From the NCBI GenBank assembly GCA_963697285.1, contig CAVONI010000011.1, forward strand, positions 1,426,001 through 1,490,000: a DNA stretch of 64,000 bases, read 5' to 3'. This DNA is from JAEUQQ01 sp963697285. GTDB lineage: Bacteria; Acidobacteriota; Vicinamibacteria; Vicinamibacterales; JAFNAJ01. The notes below the pieces were generated by a model. That model worked only from the letters and a program-made list of their open reading frames with translations, ran no database searches and was not told the DNA's origin. Each line of letters opens with the position of its first letter. The stretch's first letter is position 1. The position numbers and the translations under genes are program-made. Shown here piece after piece: positions 34,816 through 44,282 of the stretch.

Positions 34816-35412
34816 ATGAAGACCGCACTTGGCTTGGTACCCTCCGCCCTCCTGCTGATCGTGACCGCGGCTCCCGTCTGCCTGGCGCAGGTGACGGACG
34901 TCTACAGGGACCCGAACATGGATTTCGGCACGATCCAGACGGTGGCCGTCGTGCCGTTTGCGAATCTGACCCGCGACCAGGTCGTGGCAGACAGGGTGCG
35001 TGACGTCTTCATCAACAAGCTCCTGTCGACCGAAGCCGTGTACGTGCTGCCTGTAGGCGAGGTCGGGCGCGGGATCGCGAAGACGGAAATCGAGAGTCCG
35101 GCAGCGCCGACGGCCGAGGACATCGTGAAGCTCGGGGCGTTCCTCAAGGTGGATGCGGTGATCACGGGTGTCGTCAGGGAGTACGGAGAGGTACGCTCCG
35201 GCACGACGGCGGCGAACATCATCTCGATGAGCATCCAGATGATCGAGACGGGAACCGGCCGGATCGTGTGGAGCGCCTCCGCGACCAAGGGCGGCATCAG
35301 CTTCTGGAATCGCCTCCTCGGCGGCGGCGGCCAGCCGCTCAACACGGTGACCGAAGAGGCCGTGGATGCGCTCTTCGAGAAACTCCTCGGTCCGGCGCCG
35401 AAGGGGGAATGA
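34816..35412 (+). CDS. CsgG/TolB-like periplasmic protein 1
   Basis: The 198-residue protein has a signal peptide ending near APVCLAQ and a single domain beginning TVAVVPFANLTRDQVVADRVRDVF, the pattern of CsgG, GNA1162 and TolB N-terminal folds. It continues with VDAVITGVVREYGEV and IQMIETGTGRIVW, both typical of that fold. CsgG forms the outer-membrane pore for curli secretion, while TolB-like members are periplasmic. Here the sequence is short and no lipobox is evident, so pore formation is unproven. TGAGG precedes the ATG at 34816. It is followed eight bases later by a two-domain relative. Confidence 0.75.
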   Translation: MKTALGLVPSALLLIVTAAPVCLAQVTDVYRDPNMDFGTIQTVAVVPFANLTRDQVVADRVRDVFINKLLSTEAVYVLPVGEVGRGIAKTEIESPAAPTAEDIVKLGAFLKVDAVITGVVREYGEVRSGTTAANIISMSIQMIETGTGRIVWSASATKGGISFWNRLLGGGGQPLNTVTEEAVDALFEKLLGPAPKGE

Positions 35413-35419
35413 CACGCGG

Positions 35420-36508
35420 ATGTCGGATCGACTGACCATCCCGTCGCTCCTCGCCCTCCTGCTGCTGGCTGGTGCGGGCACGGCATTCGCCGCCGGGAAG
35501 ATCTCCTCGGTCGCCGTGTTTCCCGTGGAGAACCTCAGCGGCGGCAGTGTTCCCGCGGCCGAGATCAGGCAGGTCATCATCGACCGCCTCGAGGCCGACG
35601 GGATCAGCGTGCTCGGCAACGACGCCCTCGACGCCTTCATGACCCGCCACCGCGTGCGGTACGCGGCAGGCGTCGATGTCGCGACGGCGGCGGCGTTGCG
35701 GCAGGACACCGGGATCGACGGCGTGGTGATCGCGTCGGTCGAACTGTCGAACGACGCGTTGCCGCCCAAGATTGCGTTGATGGCCAGGCTCGTTTCGCTC
35801 GAGGGCACGCCGGCGGTGATCTGGGCCGACGATGCGGGCCTCGCCGGCGACGATGCGCCCGGGCTCCTGGACCTGGGCCTGGTCTACGACTACCAGGTGC
35901 TGCTGACGCGGGCCTTGAATCGGGTCGCAGGGTCGCTGGTCGGCTACCTGAAGACCGGGGAAGCGGCAACCGACGTGAAAGCGGCGACGAAGTTCCGGCC
36001 GCGCGTCGCCTACCAGGGCTGGCGAAGCGAGCCAGGGCGGGTGTACACCGTCGCCGTGCTGCCCTTCTTCAACGTGAGCGACCGGAGGAACGCCGGCGAG
36101 ATCCTTGCATTGCTCTTCATGCGGCATCTCTCGGCCTTCGGTGCGTTTCGCGTCATCGACGGCGGCGAGGTGCGGCAGCAACTGCTGCAGGCCAGGGTCA
36201 TCATGGACGGTGGCGTCTCACTGGGCGATGCCGACCTGGTGGCGACGATCCTCGACGCCGATTTCGTCCTGGCGGGAAGGGTCCTCTACTACCAGGACTA
36301 TGACGGGCCCGACGCGAACCCCCGCGTCGACTTCTCGACCGTGCTGATCGAGCGAAGGACCCGCAAGGTGGTGTGGAGCTCGCACAGTTACCGGAACGGC
36401 GACGAGGGGGTCCGCTTCTTTGGACGCGGACGATCGGCGACGGCCCACGTCATGGCCACGCAGATGGCCAGATTGGCCGCCGAGATGATTGCGGACGGTA
36501 CAAGGTAG
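35420..36508 (+). CDS. CsgG/TolB-like periplasmic protein 2 (two domains)
   Basis: The 362-residue product has a signal peptide (about 1-25, SLLALLLLAGAGTAFA) and two CsgG/TolB-type domains. The first starts SSVAVFPVENLSGG near residue 30. The second starts YTVAVLPFFNVSDRRNAGEIL near residue 212 and includes ADFVLAGRVLYYQDY and ERRTRKVVWSSHS. The duplication within one chain, next to a single-domain relative, is unusual and suggests a hetero-oligomeric assembly. The ATG at 35420 lies eight bases after the previous stop; an upstream extension in the open frame overlaps the preceding gene and was rejected. Envelope assembly or export is the likely role. Confidence 0.75.
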   Translation: MSDRLTIPSLLALLLLAGAGTAFAAGKISSVAVFPVENLSGGSVPAAEIRQVIIDRLEADGISVLGNDALDAFMTRHRVRYAAGVDVATAAALRQDTGIDGVVIASVELSNDALPPKIALMARLVSLEGTPAVIWADDAGLAGDDAPGLLDLGLVYDYQVLLTRALNRVAGSLVGYLKTGEAATDVKAATKFRPRVAYQGWRSEPGRVYTVAVLPFFNVSDRRNAGEILALLFMRHLSAFGAFRVIDGGEVRQQLLQARVIMDGGVSLGDADLVATILDADFVLAGRVLYYQDYDGPDANPRVDFSTVLIERRTRKVVWSSHSYRNGDEGVRFFGRGRSATAHVMATQMARLAAEMIADGTR

Positions 36509-36545
36509 ACGTGCAAGCGCGGTGCAACCGCGTGAGAAGGAATCT

Positions 36546-38201
36546 ATGAACTCTCGACGTGTCGTCGTCTCGGGCGTCCTGTTCTTGTGGCTGCAGGCCC
36601 CGGCGTTCGTGAATGGTGTGGAACAGGCGCTCCCCGTGAAGGACGGCCGGCCGGCCGTGGCCGTGGTCAACGAGGACGTGATCTCGCTCGACGAGTTCGT
36701 CCTGCAGCTCGATCCGCCGGCAGACACGAAACGCCTGCTGGAAGGCCGCGCGACCGCCGACGACCTCGCGCTGCTCGAACGCATGATCACCGTCAGGCTG
36801 ATCGTGGGTGAAGCGGCGACCATGGGTCTCGCCGATCTGCCGGAAATCCGGAAGCAGGTCGACGTCACGTCCCGCGCGATCCTGCGCGAGGTCTTCATGG
36901 AGCACGCCGTCAAGGACGTCGAGCCCGACCCGGCGGAGGTCGAGCGGCACTTCAGGGAACTGGCCAGGGAGTACAGGACGGAGTCGCTCCTTTTTCCAGA
37001 CGGGGACGTCGCGAAGCGGGTGCGCGAGGGCATCACGGACGCGAACTACGCCGAGGTCGCCGCGCGGGCACTGGCCGACAAGACCGCCAGGACCGAAGGC
37101 GACGGCGACTTCCATCGACTGAAAGACTACCTGCCCCAGATTGCCCAGGCAGTCGCCACGCTCCAGGTGGGCCAGGTCAGCCCCGTCATCCCGATCGAGG
37201 CCGGGTTCGTCATCGTGCGGGTGGCCGACACACGGTACCCGGAGACGCCCGAGGCACGGGCAGAGGCGCGGCGAATCGCCCTCGGCCAACGGAAACAGGC
37301 CGCCCTCGTGGCGCACGAAGAGGCCCTGAGGACCCAGTACGTCGTCATCAAGAAGGACGTTCTCGACAGTATCGATTACGCAGCCAAGGAGCCGGGAATC
37401 GACGCGCTGGTGAAAGACACACGGGTCGTCGCGGAGGTCAAGGGTGCGAGCCCGGTGACCGTGGGCGACCTGAGCGACTACCTGAAGATGCAGTTCTTCC
37501 ACGGTGGCGACCCGGTCGCACAGGGCAAGCGGCTGAACGCCCGCAAGGAGGCTGCCCTCGATGCCACCCTGTCGCGACGCGTGATGAACACGGAAGCGGT
37601 CAGGCTGGGGCTCGACAAGTCGGCCGCCTACGTGGATCGGATCAACGCCTTCGAGGACTCCCTGGTGTTCGACAGTTTCGTGCGGAAGGTCATCCTGCCC
37701 GAGGCGAAGCTGAAGGAAGAGGACGTCAAGGGGTACTACGATGCACACCTCAAGGACTACTCCAGTCCCGAGATGATGCGCATCCGCAGCCTCGCCTTCA
37801 CGACACGAACGGCTGCCGAGGCCGCAACCGAGCAGTTGCGCGCGGGGACCGACTACAGCTGGCTGGCCGCCAACGCTGGCGACCAGGTCGACAAGGACAC
37901 GCTGGGGGTGCTGACGTTCGACGGGCGACCTGTCACAACCGACAGCATGCCCGCGGCGGTCCAGAAGGCTGTCGGCGGTGCCAAGGCCGGCGACGTCAGG
38001 CTCTATGCAAGCCCGGAGAACCAGTTCTACGTGCTGGCGGTGCAGGAGGTCGTTGTTCCGAGCCCACGGCCGTACGACGACGTGAAGTCGGACATCGCGA
38101 AGAAGCTGTACGGCGAGAAGCTCAAGCAGCGCGTCGATGACTACGCCGGCAAGCTGCGAGCCATGGGCAAGGTGGAGATCTACCTCAGGAAGTCGGAGTG
38201 A
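36546..38201 (+). CDS. PpiC/SurA-like parvulin peptidyl-prolyl isomerase
   Basis: The 551-residue protein has a short signal sequence and a SurA/PpiC layout. An N-terminal chaperone-type segment (VAVVNEDVISLDEF, with LLERMITVRLIVGEA) precedes two parvulin-like modules, near residues 125-225 (GDFHRLKDYLPQIAQAVATL, VGQVSPVIPIEAGFVIVRV) and near 400-510 (MMRIRSLAFTTR, then FYVLAVQEVV). Such enzymes fold outer-membrane and secreted proteins. A prolyl isomerase is a recurrent partner in bacterial cytochrome filament gene clusters, so here it probably helps fold the filament cytochrome or the barrel. The ATG at 36546 follows AGAAGGA. Confidence 0.85.
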   Translation: MNSRRVVVSGVLFLWLQAPAFVNGVEQALPVKDGRPAVAVVNEDVISLDEFVLQLDPPADTKRLLEGRATADDLALLERMITVRLIVGEAATMGLADLPEIRKQVDVTSRAILREVFMEHAVKDVEPDPAEVERHFRELAREYRTESLLFPDGDVAKRVREGITDANYAEVAARALADKTARTEGDGDFHRLKDYLPQIAQAVATLQVGQVSPVIPIEAGFVIVRVADTRYPETPEARAEARRIALGQRKQAALVAHEEALRTQYVVIKKDVLDSIDYAAKEPGIDALVKDTRVVAEVKGASPVTVGDLSDYLKMQFFHGGDPVAQGKRLNARKEAALDATLSRRVMNTEAVRLGLDKSAAYVDRINAFEDSLVFDSFVRKVILPEAKLKEEDVKGYYDAHLKDYSSPEMMRIRSLAFTTRTAAEAATEQLRAGTDYSWLAANAGDQVDKDTLGVLTFDGRPVTTDSMPAAVQKAVGGAKAGDVRLYASPENQFYVLAVQEVVVPSPRPYDDVKSDIAKKLYGEKLKQRVDDYAGKLRAMGKVEIYLRKSE

Positions 38202-38242
38202 GACTGCACCTTCCTGTCCGATTCGCGATGGAGGATTGAACC

Positions 38243-40258
38243 ATGTGGTCGTGGAGGGCGACAGCCAAGGGCCTTGGCTGGGTCATCTTGTTCCTGGCGT
38301 GCGTGAGTACCCAATCCGGCGGCCAGGAGCCCCGGAGACGGACGCTCGGTGGTGGAGCCACGAGTTCGAAGCAGGGCCTTGGGCGACAGGACTGCCTGGG
38401 GTGTCACAAGGCGTTCGCCGACAAGTACATGGGCATGAAGAACGTCCATGCCGTCGTCAAGGAGAACAAGTGCGACCAGTGTCACCTCCGACATGGGCTC
38501 GTCACGAAGCTCCTCCTGAAGAAGGACGGCAATGACCTGTGCTTCACCTGCCACGCCAGGGAGAAGATCGGGTTGGACAAGGCCTTTGTCCATACCGCTG
38601 CGAAGAGCGGGAAATGCGTGCAGTGCCACAACCCGCACGCATCCCAGACGAGCAACCTCCTCAGGGCAGAAGGACGCGACGCCTGCTACCAGTGCCATCA
38701 ACGTGCGGACTACGAGAAGCCCGTCGTCCACAAGGTGTTGCAGACGACGGGGTGCACCGCCTGCCACTCGTCGCACGCGTCCGACCAGCCGAATCTCCTT
38801 GTCAAGGAGGAGAAGGCCCTGTGCATCGGCTGCCACCAGGCGACCACGCCGGCCTTTACGAAGGCCCACGGCGGATACCCGGCCGACAAGCTCTCGTGTT
38901 CGCTCTGCCACAATCCCCACAGCTCGGTGCAACCGGCACTGCTGAAGGGCAGCGTCCATGCGCCAGTCTCGGCATCCGACTGCGAGAGTTGTCATGATGC
39001 CTCGACAGCCGCGACCCCCTGGGCGGTCAGCCGGAAGGGTGGGCAGCTCTGCCTGAGTTGCCACGACACGGCCGACATCAAGGGCGCCGCGAAGGTGAAG
39101 CACCTCCCGTTCGGCGAAGGTGAATGCCTGGCGTGCCACAACCCCCATGCCTCCGAGAACCCCACGCTGCTCACCGGCAAGGGGAACGAACTCTGCGCCA
39201 CCTGCCACCAGGACACGGCGCAGGGTATCGCCTTCGCGCATGCGCCCGTGAAGGGTGATCGGGGATGTCTGTCGTGTCACAGCCCGCACTCGTCAGACCA
39301 CGAACGGCTGTTGACGGCGGGGCCCGGCGCCCTCTGCGTGTCATGCCATGCGAAGACGCAGGACGTCGCGCAGAAGTCGAAGACGCAACATGCGCCCGCG
39401 GCGGCAGACGAGTGCACGACCTGCCACGATCCGCACGGCTCGAATTTCACGGGCATCCTGAAGGACAGGACCGACCGCGTCTGCTACAGCTGTCATACCG
39501 AGGCCCAGGCGAGCTTCACCAAGACGTACACGCACCAACCGGTGCGCGACGGCGCGTGCTCGTCGTGCCACCAGCCGCACGGGTCCGATGCCGCCAGCCT
39601 GCTCAAGGCCGAAGGTGCGCCACTGTGTGCATCGTGTCACGCGAGCCTCATGAAGCCGCTTGATGCCGGCACCAGGCATGAGCCCTTCGCGGAAGGGATG
39701 TGCCTCACGTGCCACAGCCCGCACGGCAGCAACGTCAAGGGGATGGCCGTTGACGCTCCCGGCACCCTGTGCGCAGGATGCCACTCCGACGTCAAGGACG
39801 CGGTCGATGCGGCCAGGTCCAAGCATCTCCCGGTGGTCGACGGCGAGTGCACCAGCTGCCACAGCCCGCACCAGACCGCCCTGGAACGCCTCATGCTGGC
39901 GAAAGGTCCCGACCTTTGTCTCAGTTGCCACAAGGAGATCAAGGCAAGCCTCGACAAACCACACGTGCACTCGCCGGCGGCGAGGGACTGCCTCCGGTGT
40001 CACAAGCCCCATGCGTCTGCCGAGAACCGCCTGATGGTTCAACCCGTGCGCACGTTGTGTGCCGACTGTCACGACCTGAAGGGGTCGGCCTTCGGGACGG
40101 CCCACCTCGAGATCGATCCCGCGCGGATCCAGTGCGAGCGCTGCCATGACGCGCACGGCTCGGTCGAGCCAAGGCTGTTCAGGGCCAACCAGCACGCGCC
40201 GTTCGCCATGAAGTCGTGCCTGGATTGCCACATCGCTCCACAGGCCGGGAAGAGGTGA
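38243..40258 (+). CDS. 26-heme c-type cytochrome
   Basis: The 671-residue protein contains 26 CXXCH motifs, one per about 26 residues, with no other recognisable domain. Most sit in repeats of the form GxCxxCHxPHxS, for example KCVQCHNPHAS, ECLACHNPHAS and MCLTCHSPHGS, alternating with LCxxCH motifs; the extra His supplies distal ligands. The N-terminus has a hydrophobic signal (WVILFLACVSTQ) whose FLAC could be a weak lipobox. Long multiheme proteins of this style (doubled CXXCH family) conduct electrons over long distances between periplasm and outer surface. GGAGG lies upstream of the ATG at 38243. It is followed 11 bases later by a 16-heme relative. Confidence 0.93.
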   Translation: MWSWRATAKGLGWVILFLACVSTQSGGQEPRRRTLGGGATSSKQGLGRQDCLGCHKAFADKYMGMKNVHAVVKENKCDQCHLRHGLVTKLLLKKDGNDLCFTCHAREKIGLDKAFVHTAAKSGKCVQCHNPHASQTSNLLRAEGRDACYQCHQRADYEKPVVHKVLQTTGCTACHSSHASDQPNLLVKEEKALCIGCHQATTPAFTKAHGGYPADKLSCSLCHNPHSSVQPALLKGSVHAPVSASDCESCHDASTAATPWAVSRKGGQLCLSCHDTADIKGAAKVKHLPFGEGECLACHNPHASENPTLLTGKGNELCATCHQDTAQGIAFAHAPVKGDRGCLSCHSPHSSDHERLLTAGPGALCVSCHAKTQDVAQKSKTQHAPAAADECTTCHDPHGSNFTGILKDRTDRVCYSCHTEAQASFTKTYTHQPVRDGACSSCHQPHGSDAASLLKAEGAPLCASCHASLMKPLDAGTRHEPFAEGMCLTCHSPHGSNVKGMAVDAPGTLCAGCHSDVKDAVDAARSKHLPVVDGECTSCHSPHQTALERLMLAKGPDLCLSCHKEIKASLDKPHVHSPAARDCLRCHKPHASAENRLMVQPVRTLCADCHDLKGSAFGTAHLEIDPARIQCERCHDAHGSVEPRLFRANQHAPFAMKSCLDCHIAPQAGKR

Positions 40259-40269
40259 AGGGAAGCGTC

Positions 40270-41541
40270 ATGAGTTCGCGACTGAAAGTCTCCCTCATCA
40301 CGGTGGCCGTCCTGCTCTTCGGGCTGACGGTGGCCCGCACCCAACAGAATCCGTACCGGCTGAAGGAGCCGGATGAGCGGAAGCTGTGCCTCGCGTGCCA
40401 CGCGGATTTCGAGCAGACGCTGAAGAAGCGGTTCGTGCACAGCGCCGTGCAGGCTGGCGAGTGTTCGAGTTGCCACAGCCCGCACGTGTCGTCGCACGGC
40501 AAGCTGCTGTCGGCCGACCCTGCCAGGATCTGCGCCGGGTGTCACGACAGTGTCATTCCTGCGAACGCCACCAGCACGCACAAGGTGGTCGCCGACGGGG
40601 AATGCGCAAAGTGCCACGACCCCCATGCGTCCGACAACCCCGCCAACCTCGTGGCGAAAGGCAACGACCTCTGCGTCAGCTGTCACAAGACCCTCGGCGA
40701 GGCCATCACCAAGGCGAAGTTCAAGCATTCCCCGGTCGAGCAGGGGTGCCTGAACTGCCACGGGCCACACGCGTCAGACCAGTCGGTCAGCCTCTTGAAG
40801 GCGGCGGTGCCCGGGCTCTGCGTGAAGTGCCACAAGCCCGACAACCCGGCCTTCGTCGCGCGGCACATGAAGTACCCCGTCGCCAGGGCGTCGTGCACGG
40901 CCTGCCATGACCCGCATGGCTCGAACCAGCCGGCGTTGCTGCTGAACAGCGTGCACCCGCCGGTCAGCAATCGGACGTGCAACCTGTGCCACGACGCGCC
41001 GGATTCCGCGACGCCGTTCGCCACCAAGCGGACCGGCTCAGACCTCTGCAAGGGGTGTCACAACGAGATGGTCACCACCACCCTCGCCAAGGGACGCATC
41101 CACTGGCCGGTGGCCGACAAGCGCGGGTGCGTGAACTGCCACAGTCCCCATGCCTCGAAGGTCGACAAGCTCCTCAAGGCCGACACCACGGCCCTCTGCG
41201 GCAGTTGCCATGTCGACACGTCGAGGAAGATCGCGTCGGTGACCGTGAAGCACGCGCCCGTGCAGGAGGGCATGTGCGTCTCGTGCCACTCCCCCCACGG
41301 CGCGAACGGCGCGAACCTGATCGAGCAGCCCTCGGTCCTCGATCTCTGCCAGACGTGCCACGACTACAGTCAGCACTCGTCGCACCCGCTGGGCGAGAAG
41401 GCCGTGGATCCGAGGAACAAGAACCTCCGCGTCGATTGCCTGAGTTGTCACAACGCACACGGAACCGCGCACAAGTGGATGCTCCTCGAGGCGACCAACC
41501 TGGAACTCTGCACCCAGTGCCACAAGCAGTATTCGAGGTGA
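40270..41541 (+). CDS. 16-heme c-type cytochrome
   Basis: The 423-residue protein has a signal peptide (about 1-24, VSLITVAVLLFGLTVARTQ) and 16 CXXCH motifs, from CLACH near residue 40 to CTQCH near the C-terminus. The repeats (ECSSCHSPHVS, ECAKCHDPHAS, SCTACHDPHGS) match those of the upstream 26-heme protein, so the two probably arose by duplication and form one electron conduit. It is shorter and less likely to be lipidated. The ATG at 40270 follows GGAAG; the open frame begins within the preceding gene and that extension is not coding. Likely location is the periplasm or outer membrane. Confidence 0.93.
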   Translation: MSSRLKVSLITVAVLLFGLTVARTQQNPYRLKEPDERKLCLACHADFEQTLKKRFVHSAVQAGECSSCHSPHVSSHGKLLSADPARICAGCHDSVIPANATSTHKVVADGECAKCHDPHASDNPANLVAKGNDLCVSCHKTLGEAITKAKFKHSPVEQGCLNCHGPHASDQSVSLLKAAVPGLCVKCHKPDNPAFVARHMKYPVARASCTACHDPHGSNQPALLLNSVHPPVSNRTCNLCHDAPDSATPFATKRTGSDLCKGCHNEMVTTTLAKGRIHWPVADKRGCVNCHSPHASKVDKLLKADTTALCGSCHVDTSRKIASVTVKHAPVQEGMCVSCHSPHGANGANLIEQPSVLDLCQTCHDYSQHSSHPLGEKAVDPRNKNLRVDCLSCHNAHGTAHKWMLLEATNLELCTQCHKQYSR

Positions 41542-41546
41542 CATCG

Positions 41547-42447
41547 ATGAAGACGGTCTCGTTGGCAGCCCTCGTCGCGGTCGTACTCGTCGCCGGCCTC
41601 TTCGCCGCCGACACCGCCCGGTTCAAGCACGTCGTCTCGGTGTACGCCGACGACAAGATCGGCGGACTCCATCTGCCCGAAGGCGTCGCATGCACCGACA
41701 CCGGTCAGCTCGTGATCGGCGACACGGGCAACGACCGCCTGCTCCGCTTTGCGTTCCAGGACAAGGCGCTGACCGGAGGGAGCGAGATCAAGGTCCCCGA
41801 GTTGTCGTCGCCGACCCGGGTCAAGCTGAACTCGAAGGGTGACATCTACGCGCTCGACGGCAAGCTGCACCGCATCGTCCACCTCGGCCCCGAGGGCGAG
41901 TTCAGGAACATGCTGACGTTCGACGGCGCACCGCCTCCCACGACAATCGTGCCCAAGAGCTTCACCATCGATTCGGCAGATCGCATCTACGTCCTCGACG
42001 CCTTCTCGGCGCGCGTCCTGATCCTCGACGCCGAAGGACGTTTCCAGAAGGCCCTGGGCCTTCCGGATGACGCGGGATTCGTCAGCGACCTGGCCGTCGA
42101 TGCCCAGGGGACCGTGCTCGTGATCGATGCGGTCAGGCGACGCCTCCTGGCTGCAGGCGGTGACGCGAGTGCGTTCACCCCGCTGGGAGACAGCAAGACC
42201 CGCGCCCTGGTCGCGATGCCAACGTCCCTGCTTCGCCAGCAGGGGCCTCATCTTCGTCGCCGAGGGAAGCGGCGGCAGCATCGCCACGTTCGGGCAGGAC
42301 GGCTCGTTCCTGGGACGGCAGCTGACGATGGGATGGAGGGAAGGTTCGCTCGATCATCCGTCGCAGATGTGCATCAACGAGAAGGACGAGGTGTTCATCG
42401 CCGACAGGGACAACAGCAGGATCCAGGTGTTCACGCTGAGTCGGTGA
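41547..42447 (+). CDS. NHL-repeat beta-propeller protein, frameshifted
   Basis: From the ATG at 41547 the frame gives a signal peptide (MKTVSLAALVAVVLVAGLF) and NHL blades such as GGLHLPEGVACTDTGQLVIG and FVSDLAVDAQGTVLVID. Near 42230-42245, after VAMPTSLL, the frame shifts by +1. The second frame then continues the propeller with GLIFVAEGSGGSIATFGQ and MCINEKDEVFIADRDNSRIQ to a stop at 42445-42447. The intact protein would be about 300 residues, so a single extra base breaks it. The stop overlaps the next gene's ATG (TGATG). A sequence error is as likely as a real mutation, since the flanking halves are well conserved. It resembles the NHL gene at 28.3 kb in role. Confidence 0.75.
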
Positions 42448-44276
42448 TGACAGGCGAGCAGACGGTTCACGGGCCGGACGCGGCGAGGGCCCGTGTCTCC
42501 GCGGAGTCCTGGATGGCGCTCGGCGTGTTCGTCCTGGGCGCGCTGTGCTACCTGAATGCGCTTCGCGGTGAGTTCGTCTTCGACGACATCAAGCTGATCG
42601 TCAACAACGACATCATCAAGGACCCCCGCAACGCCTCGCAGATCTTCTTCACGAACCTGTGGGGCCTGCTCGGCCGGGACTCGAACTACTACCGCCCGCT
42701 CCCCCCGCTCGTGTTCATGCTGCTGCACGCGCTCTTCGGCTTGCAGCCCGAACCGTTCCACGTGGTGAGCGTCGCCCTCCACGCCGCGACCACGTCGCTC
42801 GTGTTCCTCACGGCACGCGCGCTGCTTGACGCTGCGGGCACCCGCCCCGTGCAGGCGCGCTGGGCCGCGTTCGCCGGAGCGGCGGTCTTCGCGGTGCATC
42901 CGGTTCACACCGAGGCCGTGGCCTGGATCTCTGGCGTGATGGACCTGTCGTGCGCGTTCTTCTCGCTCCTGGCCCTCTACTTGTACGTGACGGCCGACTC
43001 CAGCGGCCGTCGCCTGCCACGCGAACTCGTCTCGCTGGGCGCGCTGCTGCTGGGCCTCTTCAGCAAGGAGCCTGCGGCCGTGGTTCCCTTCGTCGTGGTC
43101 GCCTACGACCTGATGTTCGGCCCACGGCGGGTCGCGCGCCTCGCCGACGCGCTGCGACGCTGGGGTCCCCCGTTCGCCGTGCTGGTCGCGTACCTCGCCC
43201 TGCGAGGCTACGTGCTGGGCGGTGTGGCGCCATTCTCCCGCGCTGAACCCCCGTCATCGCTCGACGTCGTCCTGATGGTGCCGCGTTTGTTCGCGTTGTA
43301 CCTGCAGGTGCTCGTCGTGCCCGTTGGGCTGAACGTCCTGCACGACATCGAGCCCGTCACGGCCCTGACCTCTCCCGCGCTGATGTGGTCGTTCGTCATC
43401 ATCGGGGCATTCGGCGCACTCAGCTGGCTGGCGCTTCGCGCGGGGCGAGTGGCCGCCTTCGGCCTGGTCCTGTTCCTCCTGCCCCTGGCGCCTGCCCTCT
43501 ACGTCCCCGCCCTGGGCCAGGAAATGTCTCTGCTGTTTGCCGAGCGATACCTCTACCTCCCGTCGGTCGGGGCGGCAGTCCTGCTGTCGGCCTGCCTCGC
43601 CACGCTCGGGAGCAGGAGCCAGCAGGTGCAGGTTGGCCTCTCGGCCACAGTGATCGTGGTCGTCGGCCTGTTCGCGGGCATGACGATATCGAGGAATTCG
43701 GTGTGGAAGGACGGCGTGGCGCTCTGGACAGATTGCGTGCAGAAGAGTCCCGGCCTGGGGATCGCCCACGAAGGCCTGGGGCTGGCACTCCTGCGGCGCG
43801 GGCAGGCGAGCGAGGGCACCCGTGCACTGCAGGTGGCGCTGCGACTCGAGCCCGACCTGGCGCAGCGATCGCTGAACAACGGGCTTGGAGCGGCACGGAG
43901 CGGGCTGATGCTCCAGGCCGTCCTCTCGTTCCAGACGGCCATCATCTACAAGCCCGACTTCGTCGATGCGCACTACAACCTTGGCATCGCGTTCGAACAC
44001 CTGGGTTGGAGCATGGCCGCCATGCAGGAGTATCGCGCCACGCTGGCCAGGGACGCGGGACACGTCGATGCCCACAACAACCTGGGCGTGCTGCTCGCGC
44101 AGCAGGGTCGCCTCGACGAAGCCATCGATCACTTCACGGCGGCCGCCCGGTCGCGTCCGAGCGACCCCGAGCTGCACCTGAACCTCGCCCGTGCGTACGA
44201 CGCCAGGGGCGTTCCGAAGAAGGCCGAGGAACATCGCGCCCTGGCGGCCCTGGCCGGGACGGCTCCCGCGAAGTGA
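42447..44276 (+). CDS. TMTC-like membrane glycosyltransferase with TPR repeats, copy 1
   Basis: The 609-residue protein has about ten transmembrane helices (residues 25-430) followed by TPR repeats (about 445-600). The first loop carries EFVFDDIKLI with the Asp pair typical of GT-C enzymes, and the end of the membrane part has AERYLYLPSVG, a DUF1736/TMTC hallmark. TPR phrases are DAHYNLGIAFEHLGW and DAHNNLGVLLAQQGRLDEAI. Eukaryotic TMTC proteins are O-mannosyltransferases. Bacterial relatives are uncharacterised but are thought to glycosylate exported proteins. A paralog follows directly. Modification of the cytochrome filaments or barrel is inference from context. The ATG overlaps the NHL stop. 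Confidence 0.85.
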   Translation: MTGEQTVHGPDAARARVSAESWMALGVFVLGALCYLNALRGEFVFDDIKLIVNNDIIKDPRNASQIFFTNLWGLLGRDSNYYRPLPPLVFMLLHALFGLQPEPFHVVSVALHAATTSLVFLTARALLDAAGTRPVQARWAAFAGAAVFAVHPVHTEAVAWISGVMDLSCAFFSLLALYLYVTADSSGRRLPRELVSLGALLLGLFSKEPAAVVPFVVVAYDLMFGPRRVARLADALRRWGPPFAVLVAYLALRGYVLGGVAPFSRAEPPSSLDVVLMVPRLFALYLQVLVVPVGLNVLHDIEPVTALTSPALMWSFVIIGAFGALSWLALRAGRVAAFGLVLFLLPLAPALYVPALGQEMSLLFAERYLYLPSVGAAVLLSACLATLGSRSQQVQVGLSATVIVVVGLFAGMTISRNSVWKDGVALWTDCVQKSPGLGIAHEGLGLALLRRGQASEGTRALQVALRLEPDLAQRSLNNGLGAARSGLMLQAVLSFQTAIIYKPDFVDAHYNLGIAFEHLGWSMAAMQEYRATLARDAGHVDAHNNLGVLLAQQGRLDEAIDHFTAAARSRPSDPELHLNLARAYDARGVPKKAEEHRALAALAGTAPAK

Positions 44277-44282
44277 CCACGC

